Positions 17,545-26,736 of a stretch of DNA of 64,000 nucleotides are shown one piece after another. The position numbers and the translations under genes are program-made. The DNA is taken from the NCBI GenBank assembly GCA_016188575.1, contig JACPHN010000039.1, forward strand, positions 1 to 64,000, written 5' to 3'. Source of the stretch: Candidatus Schekmanbacteria bacterium (lineage in GTDB: Bacteria > CSSED10-310 > JACPHN01). The notes beneath the pieces are model-generated. The model had not been told where the DNA came from, ran no database searches, and saw only the letters and a list, made by a program, of their open reading frames with translations. Within the stretch, counting starts at the first letter, position 1; each line of letters opens with the position of its first letter.

Positions 17545-17571
17545 CCTATATCGCGGGCGACCCGCTGTCAA
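17545..17571 (-). promoter_or_regulatory. Putative sigma-70 promoter for the gspG operon
   Basis: Read on the minus strand, TTGACA (17571-17566) is followed after 15 bases by TATAGG (17550-17545), about 35 bases before the gspG start. The spacer is short; TAGGTT two bases on would give 17. No other promoter-like sequence is seen ahead of gspG. Confidence 0.4.
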
Positions 17572-17578
17572 TCGCGCC

Positions 17579-17710
17579 GGCGAACCTGAATCCACCGCCG
17601 GCTCGACTGCAAGCTGCGCGGAAGGCGCATCACGAAGACGCCCTGCCTCACCTTCCCCCGCACGCGGGGGGAGGGATGGAGAGGGCGCGGGTTGCGTGGC
17701 GGGAGAGGCG
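17579..17710 (+). repeat. Dispersed repeat, intergenic copy B
   Basis: Starts CGAACCTGAATCCACCGCCGG, continues through GCTGCGCGGAAGGCGCATCACGAAGAC-like sequence (17611-17637) and a hairpin CCTTCCCCCGCACGCGGGGGG, and ends near GGCGGGAGAGG. It aligns along about 120 bases with the element inside the kinase gene, but the far inverted repeat is missing, so this copy looks truncated. It lies between the divergent gspG and asparagine synthase genes. Confidence 0.65.
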
Positions 17711-17758
17711 CGCCATTTCGTTCTTCCACGGCTACAATTCGCCAGGTGAGGTGCAATC

Positions 17759-19624
17759 ATGTGCGGCATAGCAGGCTTCTACGTGTTCGCTGGAGGCCCC
17801 CCCGGCGATGACCGCGCCTGCCTGGACCAGGCTCTGCAGCTCCAGGCAAACCGGGGGCCAGATGGCACAGGAAGCTACGTCACGGGCGATGGGCATGCCG
17901 GGGTAGGACATCGCTGGTTGAAGATCGTCGATCTGGACCCGCGGGCCAAGGGACCTCTGGCGAATGAAGACGGGACGATCCAGCTCGTTTTCAATGGCGA
18001 GATCTACAACGCCAGGGGGCTCCGCACCGAGCTCGGCCGGCTCGCCCACCGCTTTCGCACCCGCTCGGACGCGGAGGTGGTCGTTCACGGATATGAGGAG
18101 TGGGGCCTCGAGGTGCTTCCGCGCCTGACGGGCGACTGGGCATTCGGGCTGCTGGATACCGGCAAGGATCGCATCGTTTGCGCGCGCGACCGGTTCGGAG
18201 TGCGGCCACTGCACTACCTGCTGCAGCCGGGGCGTCTGGCCTTCGCCTCCGCGATCCGCGCCCTGCGCCCTTGGCGATCGTGTCTGGCGCCGAACTGGCC
18301 CAAGGTGGCCGATTTTTTCCTGCGCGGCTACCGCTACCTCGATGACGGCACGGAGACCTTCTTCGCAGACGTGTGGCAGGTTCCTCCCGCATCCCTGCTC
18401 ATCGCCGACAGTCAGGGCCTCGCGGTGCGCAGGTGGTGGCGGCTTGACCCGGCCGCGCCGCCACCGCCTGAGGCGGAGCTCGAAGAGCGACTTCGCGAGC
18501 TCTTGCGCGATGCCGTCCGAATCCGCCTGCCGGAGCACTGGCGGCCGGCGTTTTGCGTGAGCGGCGGCTTCGACTCCTCGAGCCTTCTGTGCCTGGCGGC
18601 GGAAGCGGGCTGTCGCTGCCCGGATGTGCTGAGCCTGCAGACCGCGGACCCGCTGTTGGACGAGAGCGAGCTCGCGCGCCGCGTCGCCCGCCACGCCGGC
18701 GCCCGGTTGCACCTGGTACGCCCGACGGGCGAGGACCTTGCGGTATCCTTGCCCGAGCTCGCGCGCCGGCACGACGAGCCCATCCCTGCGGCCGCATGGT
18801 TCGCGCACGACTGCCTCGTGCGCGCCGCGGCGCAGGGTGATCACCGGGTCGTGTTGTTCGGCCACGGCCTGGACGAGCTCGGAGGCGGTTACCACGACCA
18901 CTATGCGTTTCATCTCGCCGACCTCCGGTCCAGCGGGAATGCCGCGCAGTATGGCGCGGAGCGCCGCGCCTACGCGCGCCTCTTCGCCGCCAGCGATGAA
19001 GATCTCGACGAGCTCCTGAAGCGCACATGCGACGCGCAAGGTCGCTTCTGCGCGCCGCTTTACTTGCAGGCGCAGGAGCAGTTCCACGACCAGCTCGCCC
19101 CGGAGCTCGTGGCCGCTGCGGCGACGCGCACCCGGCGCTTCCAGCCCGAGGCGCCCTTCGACTCGCAGCTCAAGAATAGCCTGTATCGCGACCTCACGAT
19201 CGAGACGATCCCGGCAATGATGCGGGTCGAGGACGAAGCGTGCATGTCGGTTTCACTCGAAAACCGCGTGCCCTTCCTCGATCACCGCGTGGTAGAGCTG
19301 CTGATGGCCCTGCCTCCACACCTGCTCATCAACGGCGGGCGCACCAAGCACGCGCTGCGCCTGGCGATGCAGGGAATCCTGCCGGAAGAAATACGTTCGC
19401 GGACTGCGAAGCGGGGGCTGAACGTGCCGCTTCACAACTGGCTCCTGGGGCCGTGCCGGGGGCTCGTGGCGGCGATCGCCAACGCGCGACTGTGGCGGGA
19501 GACCGGCGTCCTCCGCGGTCGCGAGCTGCCGCCGCTGCCCCCGGCGCTAAGCTTTTTGGAGGCGGCCTTTTACTGGCGCGCGCTCGCGTTCTATTATTGG
19601 TATGTCGCGCACGTTCGTACGTGA
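17759..19624 (+). CDS. asnB: Asparagine synthase (glutamine-hydrolysing) family protein
   Basis: 621 residues. The N-terminal glutaminase domain begins MCGIAGFY, so Cys2 is the nucleophile, followed by NRGPDGTGSY and LVFNGEIYNARGLR. The C-terminal synthase domain has the ATP-pyrophosphatase loop FCVSGGFDSSSLL near residue 268 and SLENRVPFLDHRVVELL further on. The reaction would be ATP-dependent amide transfer from glutamine to a carboxylate. In this setting, next to a surface-polysaccharide cluster, it may amidate a uronic acid sugar or act in antigen synthesis rather than make free asparagine; such paralogues are common in O-antigen loci. The start is fixed by the need for Cys2; GGTGAG precedes it closely. 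Confidence 0.88.
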   Translation: MCGIAGFYVFAGGPPGDDRACLDQALQLQANRGPDGTGSYVTGDGHAGVGHRWLKIVDLDPRAKGPLANEDGTIQLVFNGEIYNARGLRTELGRLAHRFRTRSDAEVVVHGYEEWGLEVLPRLTGDWAFGLLDTGKDRIVCARDRFGVRPLHYLLQPGRLAFASAIRALRPWRSCLAPNWPKVADFFLRGYRYLDDGTETFFADVWQVPPASLLIADSQGLAVRRWWRLDPAAPPPPEAELEERLRELLRDAVRIRLPEHWRPAFCVSGGFDSSSLLCLAAEAGCRCPDVLSLQTADPLLDESELARRVARHAGARLHLVRPTGEDLAVSLPELARRHDEPIPAAAWFAHDCLVRAAAQGDHRVVLFGHGLDELGGGYHDHYAFHLADLRSSGNAAQYGAERRAYARLFAASDEDLDELLKRTCDAQGRFCAPLYLQAQEQFHDQLAPELVAAAATRTRRFQPEAPFDSQLKNSLYRDLTIETIPAMMRVEDEACMSVSLENRVPFLDHRVVELLMALPPHLLINGGRTKHALRLAMQGILPEEIRSRTAKRGLNVPLHNWLLGPCRGLVAAIANARLWRETGVLRGRELPPLPPALSFLEAAFYWRALAFYYWYVAHVRT

Positions 19625-19681
19625 CAGTGTGGACCTGCGAACCGCGGGGCGGGTTCCCGCCCATGCAGATGGAGGATGCTG

Positions 19682-20101
19682 GTGAGAAAGAAAGTTGCGA
19701 TTCTGGCCTTGGGAATGGCGCTGTGGGCAGGTGTAGCCGGGGCTGCGGAGGATGAGAAGGAGCGCCTGGCGGTGGCGGCGGCGTTGAGCTGGCTGGCACT
19801 GGTGGACGACGGCGGCTATGTGGAGAGTTGGAACGGGGCGTGCGAGTATTTCCGGAAGGCGGTGACGGCCGAACAGTGGAAACAGTCGCTGGGCGCGGTC
19901 CGCAGTCCGCTCGGATCGGTGGTTTCGCGTGAGGTGGCGAGCACGAGCTACCAGACTTCGCTACCTGGTGCGCCGGACGGCGAGTACGTGGTCGTGCAGC
20001 TCAACAGCGTCTTCGAGCACAAGAAGGCCGCGGTAGAGACGGTAACGCCGATGCTGGAAGCGGACGGCAAGTGGCGGGTATCGGGCTACTACATCAAGTG
20101 A
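19682..20101 (+). CDS. DUF4019-domain secreted protein
   Basis: 139 residues from a GTG at 19682, six bases after GGAGG; an ATG at 19676 is in frame but too close to that site. A signal peptide (VRKKVAILALGMALWAGVAGA) is followed by a small domain with ALSWLALVDDGGYVESW, an EQWKQSLGAVRSPLG segment and a C-terminal DGKWRVSGYYIK, the DUF4019 pattern. These proteins are periplasmic or exported with a cystatin/NTF2-like fold and no established role. It stands between asparagine synthase and the low-GC polysaccharide genes. Confidence 0.75.
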   Translation: MRKKVAILALGMALWAGVAGAAEDEKERLAVAAALSWLALVDDGGYVESWNGACEYFRKAVTAEQWKQSLGAVRSPLGSVVSREVASTSYQTSLPGAPDGEYVVVQLNSVFEHKKAAVETVTPMLEADGKWRVSGYYIK

Positions 20102-20338
20102 GGGTGGCCGCGGCCTTGTGCGATGGCGCCTGCGAGAATATGCTCGGCGTCGGCCGAATGTGCTTTGCACGATGGCGAGCGCCATGCGCGTGAGCACTTG
20201 TAGAGGAGCATCGCCCGACCTTTGGCCGACGCCCTATGCCCGCCGCTGGAATTTTGCGGTAGTTGGTACCTGGTCCGGGGTGCGGAGTGGCAGTGGGAGC
20301 GGGAGAAGGCGGACGCCGCTGGCCGCCGGGAATGAGTG

Positions 20339-21508
20339 ATGAAGTCGATCTATTTCTTTGTCAAGAGGCTGTACGAGCTGTATGTAGCGCTTGTGAGGCG
20401 ATATTATAAATTTGAGCACATTGTCGTTCTCGTGCCAGAGAACGATGATGTAGACAGGGAAAGTATTGATAGTGAGTTATCATTCTACGTAGGTGCGAAT
20501 CAACCGTGGAGAGCACGCACGAGAATACCACTTCCGACAAGGATTTTGTATCTAATGCGCGGAGATCCTGTAGTTACGATAGGAATATCGTACAAGCAGT
20601 GGCATCGGCTGTGGTTGAATGAGTTCAATGTAGACGCAAATAAATGTCACGTAGCAGCATGGTCGTGGCATCAACTGTCTACATTTGTAAATCGGGAGTT
20701 TGTATCGCGCGAAATAGATGACAAGAAGTCATTTGAAAAACTGATGACCGCCATGAAGTGCAAGACCGCTGTAAAAAAGGCGTATGTATTTGGCACTGGG
20801 CCGAGCTTGATAAAATGCTTTCAGTGGCAGTATTCCGATGGCATCAGGATCGCATGCAACACGATGGTAAAGAGCGATCGCATCTGGAATCACATAAAGC
20901 CGAATATACTAGTCGCGGGAGATGCAATACACCATTTTTCCAATACAGATTACGCGAACAATTTCAGAAGAGACCTACGGAAAAGATTGAGTGATAACCC
21001 GGACCTTCTGTTCTTATATCCATCTGATTTCCATTTTTTCGTAAGCCGCCATTTGTCCGAGTATCGCAATCAGCTTATCCCCATGGGAAGCAATGGAAAT
21101 ACGGATCCATTCAAAAACTTTAACGGAAGGCTGACACGAGCGTCCAATGAAAACGTCTTGACCATGCTTCAGCTTCCGCTGGCGGCAAACTTTGCACGCG
21201 AAATATACTTCCTCGGGTACGACGGGCGCGCGAGCGGCGATACCGGTTTCTGGAGAAGTGATAATGAATACAATTATGTCGAAGAGCTGGAACGGCTCCG
21301 AGCGGCTTATCCCGCCTTCTTCTCCTACTACCTGGAATCGAGCAGCGACAAGAACAGTTACGTAAAGAAGGTTCATGGACAAGCTCTCGATAATAACATG
21401 GAGCGCGCCGAAAGGAATGGCTATGTCTTGTATTCGCTCGCCAGCAGTCACACCAATACTTTTCAGAAACGATATGAGCGATACCTGACCGCCAAGTGTC
21501 ACGTGTGA
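20339..21508 (+). CDS. DUF115/GT42-like putative glycan-modifying protein, low GC
   Basis: 389 residues from the ATG at 20339 (GGGAA just upstream). The core has AYVFGTGPSLIKC, then IACNTMVKSDRIW, NILVAGDAIHHF and later REIYFLGYDGRAS. This order resembles the DUF115/MptE-like and CST-I (GT42 sialyltransferase-like) proteins, which share a 'GxGPSL' nucleotide-sugar loop. No signal peptide is visible; it is probably cytosolic. Base composition is clearly poorer in GC than both neighbours, with many ATA and AAT codons, pointing to recent acquisition. It sits upstream of an O-antigen polymerase and a GT4, so a role in building or capping a surface glycan is likely. The specific reaction is unknown. 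Confidence 0.55.
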   Translation: MKSIYFFVKRLYELYVALVRRYYKFEHIVVLVPENDDVDRESIDSELSFYVGANQPWRARTRIPLPTRILYLMRGDPVVTIGISYKQWHRLWLNEFNVDANKCHVAAWSWHQLSTFVNREFVSREIDDKKSFEKLMTAMKCKTAVKKAYVFGTGPSLIKCFQWQYSDGIRIACNTMVKSDRIWNHIKPNILVAGDAIHHFSNTDYANNFRRDLRKRLSDNPDLLFLYPSDFHFFVSRHLSEYRNQLIPMGSNGNTDPFKNFNGRLTRASNENVLTMLQLPLAANFAREIYFLGYDGRASGDTGFWRSDNEYNYVEELERLRAAYPAFFSYYLESSSDKNSYVKKVHGQALDNNMERAERNGYVLYSLASSHTNTFQKRYERYLTAKCHV

Positions 21509-21544
21509 TTCTTTGATCTTCTCCAGGCTCCTTTCTCACCGCCC

Positions 21545-23032
21545 ATGATCGCACTCCCGTCGGCTACTCCCCGCCTGGCACCGATCGTGCGCTCGCTCGC
21601 GGTCCTCGCTTACTACTGCGTCCCGTACGCTATTTGCCTGTGGTTGTTCGCGCGCGATCCCGAGACGCACGTGACCATCGTCGCGTTGCCGCTGCTTTTG
21701 CTCGCGTTTCTTTTCGCCAAGCGCATCTTCATGGGCCGATTCGGCTACGCGGACGCGGTTGCGGTGCTCCACTTCTCGGCGTGGCAAAACCTCGTGCTCG
21801 GCTACTTTGCACCGGACTTGTCCGAGCTCCACTTTCGGGCGCTTCTGGTCTACAACTTTCTGATCGCCGGCGGAATCTGCGCCGTGTTCTTTCTCTGGAA
21901 CCTGGGAAAAGGTCACTGGCGAGGTCTCTTGCCGACGTATCGCGCCTTCGCCGCGGTACTCGCGCTGGCCGCCATCTCCGTCGGGCTCTTCGGATTCAAC
22001 GGAGCTTCGTCTATTGCTTCCTTGCGCAATATCATTGGCCCCATGCTTTTCACGACCGTAGGTTTTGCGGTAGCATCCAGGTTACATACGGATAAGAGGA
22101 TAGCATATCTTACAGTTGTAATAGCTTCCATGGTTATCTCTGTGGGCGTGTACGAACGATTCTATCAACCTGATTTCTGGTATTGGTTTAATATAGAAGA
22201 GCTATGGAATAAAAAAGGAATTGCAAATCTCAATCGGGTCGGTATTCCCAGCAACTGGTATGCAGCAGAACGCATTGGCGACTTCTACCTAAGGAGAATG
22301 GTATCCAGCTTCGCGGATCCCGTAAATCTTGGGGCATTCTTCTATCTTGCCTTTGTATCTGGCTATCTCATAAAGAGCCGACTCGGAATGATCATAGGAG
22401 TGGCTGGCATATTGCTGGGGATAAGCAAGGGTGGCTTTCTAGGTCTGTTGGTCTTTTCCGTTGTATACGCGTATTTCCGCGCGCCGAAAATCGTTTTTCT
22501 TCTTACCGTGCTCATGTCCTCTATTATTGGCGGCGTGTTCATATATATATCATTTACCCACTTCACATCAAGCGTCTACACGCACATGTCCGGATCACTC
22601 CAAGGTTTCCTGGCGCTGACAGAGACGCCCATGGGTCTGGGGCTCGGGAGGACGGGAACTCTTGCCAATCAACTCGGAGATCTCGGCCACCAGCGCATCC
22701 GCGAAAGCGGTACCGGCTTGATCATCGGTCAGCTCGGGGCGCCGGGTTTTGCCGTGTTCTGCTACTTCATATACTCGCTGGCTCGTCGCCTCCTCTCGAT
22801 CCCCGATAAGCGCGTGCGCATCGCCTCCTTGTCGCTCTTGCTCGGCATCACGTTCAACATCGTCTTCAATGAGGTGGCGCTGAGCCCAAACTCCAGCGCG
22901 CTGTATTTCGTGCAAGTAGGCGTCATGATCTCGCTGTACGCCCGGCCGGCAATGCGCCTCGCGCTTGCGGCTCGCATCCGGCAGGCGCTGTTTCCAGCTC
23001 GCCGGGTCTGGCTTCCCGTCCGCCCGGCGTGA
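21545..23032 (+). CDS. O-antigen polymerase/ligase-like membrane protein
   Basis: 495 residues with 11 to 13 predicted membrane helices spread over the whole length and a larger loop around residues 200-250 (YERFYQPDFWYWFNIEEL). This is the layout of Wzy polymerases and WaaL-type ligases, which are poorly conserved in sequence. A motif ETPMGLGLGRTGTLANQLGD in the second half resembles the periplasmic loop of Wzy/WaaL proteins. The middle third of the gene (about 22,030-22,600) is much richer in A+T than either end although the frame is unbroken. Polymerase versus ligase cannot be told apart from sequence alone. Confidence 0.7.
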   Translation: MIALPSATPRLAPIVRSLAVLAYYCVPYAICLWLFARDPETHVTIVALPLLLLAFLFAKRIFMGRFGYADAVAVLHFSAWQNLVLGYFAPDLSELHFRALLVYNFLIAGGICAVFFLWNLGKGHWRGLLPTYRAFAAVLALAAISVGLFGFNGASSIASLRNIIGPMLFTTVGFAVASRLHTDKRIAYLTVVIASMVISVGVYERFYQPDFWYWFNIEELWNKKGIANLNRVGIPSNWYAAERIGDFYLRRMVSSFADPVNLGAFFYLAFVSGYLIKSRLGMIIGVAGILLGISKGGFLGLLVFSVVYAYFRAPKIVFLLTVLMSSIIGGVFIYISFTHFTSSVYTHMSGSLQGFLALTETPMGLGLGRTGTLANQLGDLGHQRIRESGTGLIIGQLGAPGFAVFCYFIYSLARRLLSIPDKRVRIASLSLLLGITFNIVFNEVALSPNSSALYFVQVGVMISLYARPAMRLALAARIRQALFPARRVWLPVRPA

Positions 23033-23044
23033 GGGAAGCTGCGG

Positions 23045-24187
23045 ATGAGCGACATCACCACGACACCGCAGGTAGCGATCCTGGGAACGCGAGGAATTCC
23101 GGCGGCCCACGGCGGCTTCGAGACCTTCGCTGAGCGGCTGGCGCTGCACTGCGTCGCCCGCGGGTGGTCGGTGTGCGTTTATTGCCAGATTGAGGATGGC
23201 CGGGGCGTCCGTGAGGACATCTGGAACGGCGTGCGACGCGTCCAAATTCCCGTCTCGATCCCCGGAGCGATCGGCACCGTGGTGTTTGACTGGAAGGCTA
23301 CCCGGCACGCCGCACGGACCGCGACGTTGGCTCTGACGCTCGGCTACAACACCGCCGCCTTCACAGCGCTGTACCGGTTGCGGCGCATTCCCAATGTGAT
23401 CAACATGGACGGGCTGGAGTGGAAGCGGGACAAGTGGGCCTGGCCTCAGAAGATCTGGTTGTGGTTCAACGAGCGCCTCGGCTGTTGGTTCGGCAACCAC
23501 CTCATCGCCGACAATCCGCACATTGCAGATCATCTGGCCACGCGGGTCAGCCGGACCAAGATCACGATGATCCCGTACGGGGCTGACGCGGTCGACGGGG
23601 GCGACACCGCAGTGCTCTCGCGCTTTGGCGTGGAGCCGCATGGCTACGCCCTGGTGGTGGCGCGGCCCGAGCCCGAAAATTCCATTCTTGAAGTCGTCAG
23701 AGCGTTTGTCCGTCGGCCACGGCGGGAGCGGCTGGTCGTGCTTGGCGACGTACGGCCGGAAGCGGGCGAATACCAGCGCGCGGTGCGGGAGGCCGCGACG
23801 CAGGCCATCTGCTTTCCCGGCGCCATCTACGACCGGAGCATCGTGGAAACGTTGCGCTACTATGCGGGCGTCTATGTGCACGGACATCGCGTCGGCGGGA
23901 CGAATCCGTCGCTGGTCGAAGCGTTGGCCGCGTCCTCGCCGGTGTTGGCCCACGACAACCCCTTCAACCGGTGGGTTGCGGGAGCCGCGGCGCGCTATTT
24001 CAGCGACGAGCCGAGTTGCGCTCGCGCGCTCGATGACGTGCTTGGCGACGGTGCTCTCCGCGCGTGGATGCGGGTCGAAAGCCGCCGCCGGTACGAGGAG
24101 GCGTTTCGCTGGGAGCGCATTCTCGCTCAGTACGAGGAGCTCCTGCACCAATGGCACGAGCGGGCGTCGCGGCCAGGCTCCCGGTGA
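23045..24187 (+). CDS. GT4 glycosyltransferase with DUF1972 N-terminal domain
   Basis: 380 residues. The N-terminal domain begins VAILGTRGIPAAHGGFETFA, characteristic of DUF1972 proteins such as rhamnosyltransferases of capsule and O-antigen loci. The C-terminal half is a GT-B Rossmann fold with a donor-binding segment YVHGHRVGGTNPSLVEALA, whose EAL part holds the EX7E-type glutamate. It should transfer a sugar from an NDP donor onto a lipid-linked glycan at the cytoplasmic face. It follows the polymerase by 12 bases and probably shares its transcript. The sugar specificity cannot be read from sequence. Confidence 0.85.
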   Translation: MSDITTTPQVAILGTRGIPAAHGGFETFAERLALHCVARGWSVCVYCQIEDGRGVREDIWNGVRRVQIPVSIPGAIGTVVFDWKATRHAARTATLALTLGYNTAAFTALYRLRRIPNVINMDGLEWKRDKWAWPQKIWLWFNERLGCWFGNHLIADNPHIADHLATRVSRTKITMIPYGADAVDGGDTAVLSRFGVEPHGYALVVARPEPENSILEVVRAFVRRPRRERLVVLGDVRPEAGEYQRAVREAATQAICFPGAIYDRSIVETLRYYAGVYVHGHRVGGTNPSLVEALAASSPVLAHDNPFNRWVAGAAARYFSDEPSCARALDDVLGDGALRAWMRVESRRRYEEAFRWERILAQYEELLHQWHERASRPGSR

Positions 24188-26374
24188 TCAGGGCGCGCCT
24201 GGCGGGGCGGCCTCACCGGCCGGCGCCGGCTGGTCGGCTGGGGGCCCGCTGACGCGCTCGCGCGTGCCCACGACCACCGCGGCGACCAGCGCCAGCAGGA
24301 ACAGCACCACCAACACGATACCGACGGGCGAGCGCTGGCGCTTCGGCGGCGCGAGGAGAGCGCTGAGATCTTCATCTTCGGCGGCTTCCGCAGGCCGCTG
24401 AGCGAGCGGCGCCGCGGGAGCGGTCTCAGGAATCGGCGCCGCCGCGGCCGGTGGGACCGGCGCGCCCGCGGCAGAGATGACGGCGGCGTGAGCGCTCGTC
24501 ACCTCCGCCTGGTCATTGTGTGCTGTTGCCGAGGCAGTTTGGGGGACAGCCGGTTCGCGCGCGGCCTCGCGCCAGCCAGTCGCCTCCAGCCTCGCCAGCT
24601 CGCGATTGGCCGCGTCGTTGGTCGGATCGATGGCCAGCGCTTCGCGAAGCAGCATGACGGCGCGCGCGGGGTCGCTTTTCTTCTCGAACGCCTGAGCTTC
24701 CTCGACCAGCGAGCTCACGCGCTGGTAGCGTTCGCCGCGCTGGCCGACCATCTTTAGCAGGTTGCGCGCTTCTTCGGATTCGGGATTGAGCTCGAGCGCC
24801 GCCGCCGCCGCTTCTGCGGCCGCGATAAAGTCGCCGCTCAGCAGCACGGCCTTGCCTTCGGCGACGAGTGCCTCACACCTCAGGGCGTCATCCTGTACGG
24901 GCGCCGGAGCCAGCGCCGCGCCGAGGTCGCCGGAGTCCTCTTCGTTGATCTGCGCGTCATCCTCGGCCAGCCAGCTCTCGTCGAGCACGAGCAAGCCATC
25001 GTCGTCGCCGGTCTCCTCGGCTGCCGCCTCGGCTCGTGCCTCCGCTCGCGCCTCCGCTCGTGCCTCGCTCTTCTTGGCCGGTGCTGCACCGCGCGGCGGC
25101 AGTCCACCGGGACTCCGCGCCGGAGCCGGCGCCGGCGCCTCCTTGGCCACTTCCTTGCGCTGCTGCCGCCGCGCTGTGGAAGCTTCTTGCCGCAGTGTCG
25201 AAGCGAGTCGATTCGTCGGTCGCCTCGTAAGCACGGAGTCGAGCATCTCCAGCGCCTCCGTCGCGCGCCCCTTGCGAATCTCGGCCGCCGCCTGGTCGAG
25301 AATGATGGCCGTGCTGCTGCGCTTGCGCGCGCGGCTGCGGCCCTCCGCGGCCTCCGCCGCAGGTAGCGCCAGCGCCGTCGCCGAGCTTGCAGTAACGAGC
25401 TCCTTTACGACGTTACTGCCCGGTGACGTTTCGAGCCGCCCCCGACCGGCGCGGCGATCCCCACCCGCCTCCTTGTCCTCGCCCTCGGCCGGCCCAAGCG
25501 CACCGATGGCCTTGAGCGCGTCAATCATCTCTTGCGCCGACTGGAAGCGTTTGGCGGGCTCCTTTTCGATCGCCCTGAGAATGATGCTCCGCAGCGCTTC
25601 GGGAGCTTCTGTCAGACTCGCCACAACGGGCGGCGCCTCATGCACGTGCTGATAGATGATCGCCATCGCGTCGTCGCCATCGAACGGCACCGTCCCCGTG
25701 ACCATCTCGTAGAGAATGATGCCGAGCGAATACAGGTCGCTGCGCTCGTCTACCTCGCGCCCACGGCCCTGCTCCGGGCTCATGTAGTGGGCCGTGCCCA
25801 CGAACGTGCCCTGGGCGGTAAGCTTGCCACCACCAGCGGCCTTCGCAATGCCGAAGTCCGTGACCACGGCCTTACCCGCGGTCGTGAGAATGATATTCTC
25901 CGGCTTGAGATCGCGGTGGATCACCCCGGCGCGATGCGCGAAGTCCACCGCACGAAGCACGTCCACGGCGACCGGAATCACCTCTGCAACCGCCAGGCGC
26001 TGCCGGCGCTCGAGCACCTGCGTCATCGTCTGGCCATCGAGAAACTCCATCGTAAAGTAGATGGTCCTCTCCAGGCGGCCGATGTCGAAGATGGTGACAA
26101 TGTTGGGGTGGTTGAGGCGGGCCGAGGTTTTCGCTTCCCGCTGGAAGCGTTCAAGGAACTTCTCGTCCTTGGCCATCTCTGGACGCAGCACCTTGACGGC
26201 TACCGGGCGATCGAGGTCCAGATCGGCGTACTTGAGAACGTAGGCGAAGCCGCCCTTGCCGATGACCGTAGTAAAGCGGTACCGATCGCCAAGCACCTTG
26301 CTCAGGTCGGTAAGCAAGTCGCCATCACCGTTCGCCAGAAAATCTTCCGGCACCTTAACTGCGTCGTCCGCCAT
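24188..26374 (-). CDS. Membrane-anchored Ser/Thr protein kinase with TPR-like region
   Basis: 728 residues from the ATG at 26374 (GGAAA upstream); the 20 residues ahead of it in the open frame are unsupported. Kinase domain at about 32-300: GKGGFAYVLKY, Lys61, HRDLKPEN near 155, DFGIAKA, activation segment with GTAHYMSPEQ. Next come Ala/Glu-rich linkers, including an EAR-AEAR-AEAR repeat near residue 440, a helical TPR-like region (about 540-620) and one membrane helix near 675-695 (VGIVLVVLFLLALVAAVVVG). A short C-terminal tail lies outside. This is the PknB-type bacterial kinase layout without PASTA domains. The stop abuts the convergent GT4 gene. Confidence 0.88.
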   Translation of the reverse strand: MADDAVKVPEDFLANGDGDLLTDLSKVLGDRYRFTTVIGKGGFAYVLKYADLDLDRPVAVKVLRPEMAKDEKFLERFQREAKTSARLNHPNIVTIFDIGRLERTIYFTMEFLDGQTMTQVLERRQRLAVAEVIPVAVDVLRAVDFAHRAGVIHRDLKPENIILTTAGKAVVTDFGIAKAAGGGKLTAQGTFVGTAHYMSPEQGRGREVDERSDLYSLGIILYEMVTGTVPFDGDDAMAIIYQHVHEAPPVVASLTEAPEALRSIILRAIEKEPAKRFQSAQEMIDALKAIGALGPAEGEDKEAGGDRRAGRGRLETSPGSNVVKELVTASSATALALPAAEAAEGRSRARKRSSTAIILDQAAAEIRKGRATEALEMLDSVLTRRPTNRLASTLRQEASTARRQQRKEVAKEAPAPAPARSPGGLPPRGAAPAKKSEARAEARAEARAEAAAEETGDDDGLLVLDESWLAEDDAQINEEDSGDLGAALAPAPVQDDALRCEALVAEGKAVLLSGDFIAAAEAAAAALELNPESEEARNLLKMVGQRGERYQRVSSLVEEAQAFEKKSDPARAVMLLREALAIDPTNDAANRELARLEATGWREAAREPAVPQTASATAHNDQAEVTSAHAAVISAAGAPVPPAAAAPIPETAPAAPLAQRPAEAAEDEDLSALLAPPKRQRSPVGIVLVVLFLLALVAAVVVGTRERVSGPPADQPAPAGEAAPPGAP
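25026..25067. repeat. 12-bp tandem repeat inside the kinase gene
   Basis: Three and a half units of GCCTCCGCTCGT (with single-base variants) encode the EARAEARAEAR segment of the kinase linker. In-frame units of this kind can change in number by slippage without breaking the gene. Confidence 0.75.
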
Positions 26375-26619
26375 GTCTGGTTTCCATGTCGTGCGTGGCC
26401 GCCTGCCCGAAAGGGTTGCCGCGGCGCGGCTCACCCGTGTCGCGTGTCGGGTTGCAACTATACCATCTGCGAGGCGCTTCTGCCAAGGAGCAAGATCGGG
26501 CCTTTGCGCGCGCGTCTGGACCCCTACGCCGGTTCGACTCCACGCTGCGCGGCGAGCGCATTCGGCCGAATGTCCGGTTTCGTCCAGTACACTTCTTCAC
26601 GCCGCAGGTTCGGCGCGGA

Positions 26620-26641
26620 GGGGCGCGATTCATCGCGCCCC
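26620..26641. repeat. REP-like palindrome
   Basis: GGGGCGCGAT-TC-ATCGCGCCCC, 10-bp perfect arms and a two-base loop, followed by CAATGCC. The same core and the CAATGCC tail recur at 54384-54412. Confidence 0.7.
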
Positions 26642-26690
26642 AATGCCGGGCCGGGAATCATCGGGCCGAGAATGATCCGCCCGGATAACC

Positions 26691-26736
26691 GGCCGCGACG
26701 ACCGGGCGCGATAAATCGCGCCCGGTCGTCGCGGCC
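26691..26736. repeat. 46-bp perfect palindrome, 22-bp arms with AA loop
   Basis: The left arm starts GGCCGCGACGACCGGGCGCG and the right arm is its exact reverse complement. The inner 18 bases (GGGCGCGATAAATCGCGC) share the core of the REP-like palindrome 50 bases upstream. It could extrude as a cruciform or act as a bidirectional terminator. Confidence 0.8.

Noticed and set aside
22595-24157. 520-codon minus-strand open frame
   Set aside because: Antisense shadow of the polymerase and GT4 genes, with no domain of its own.
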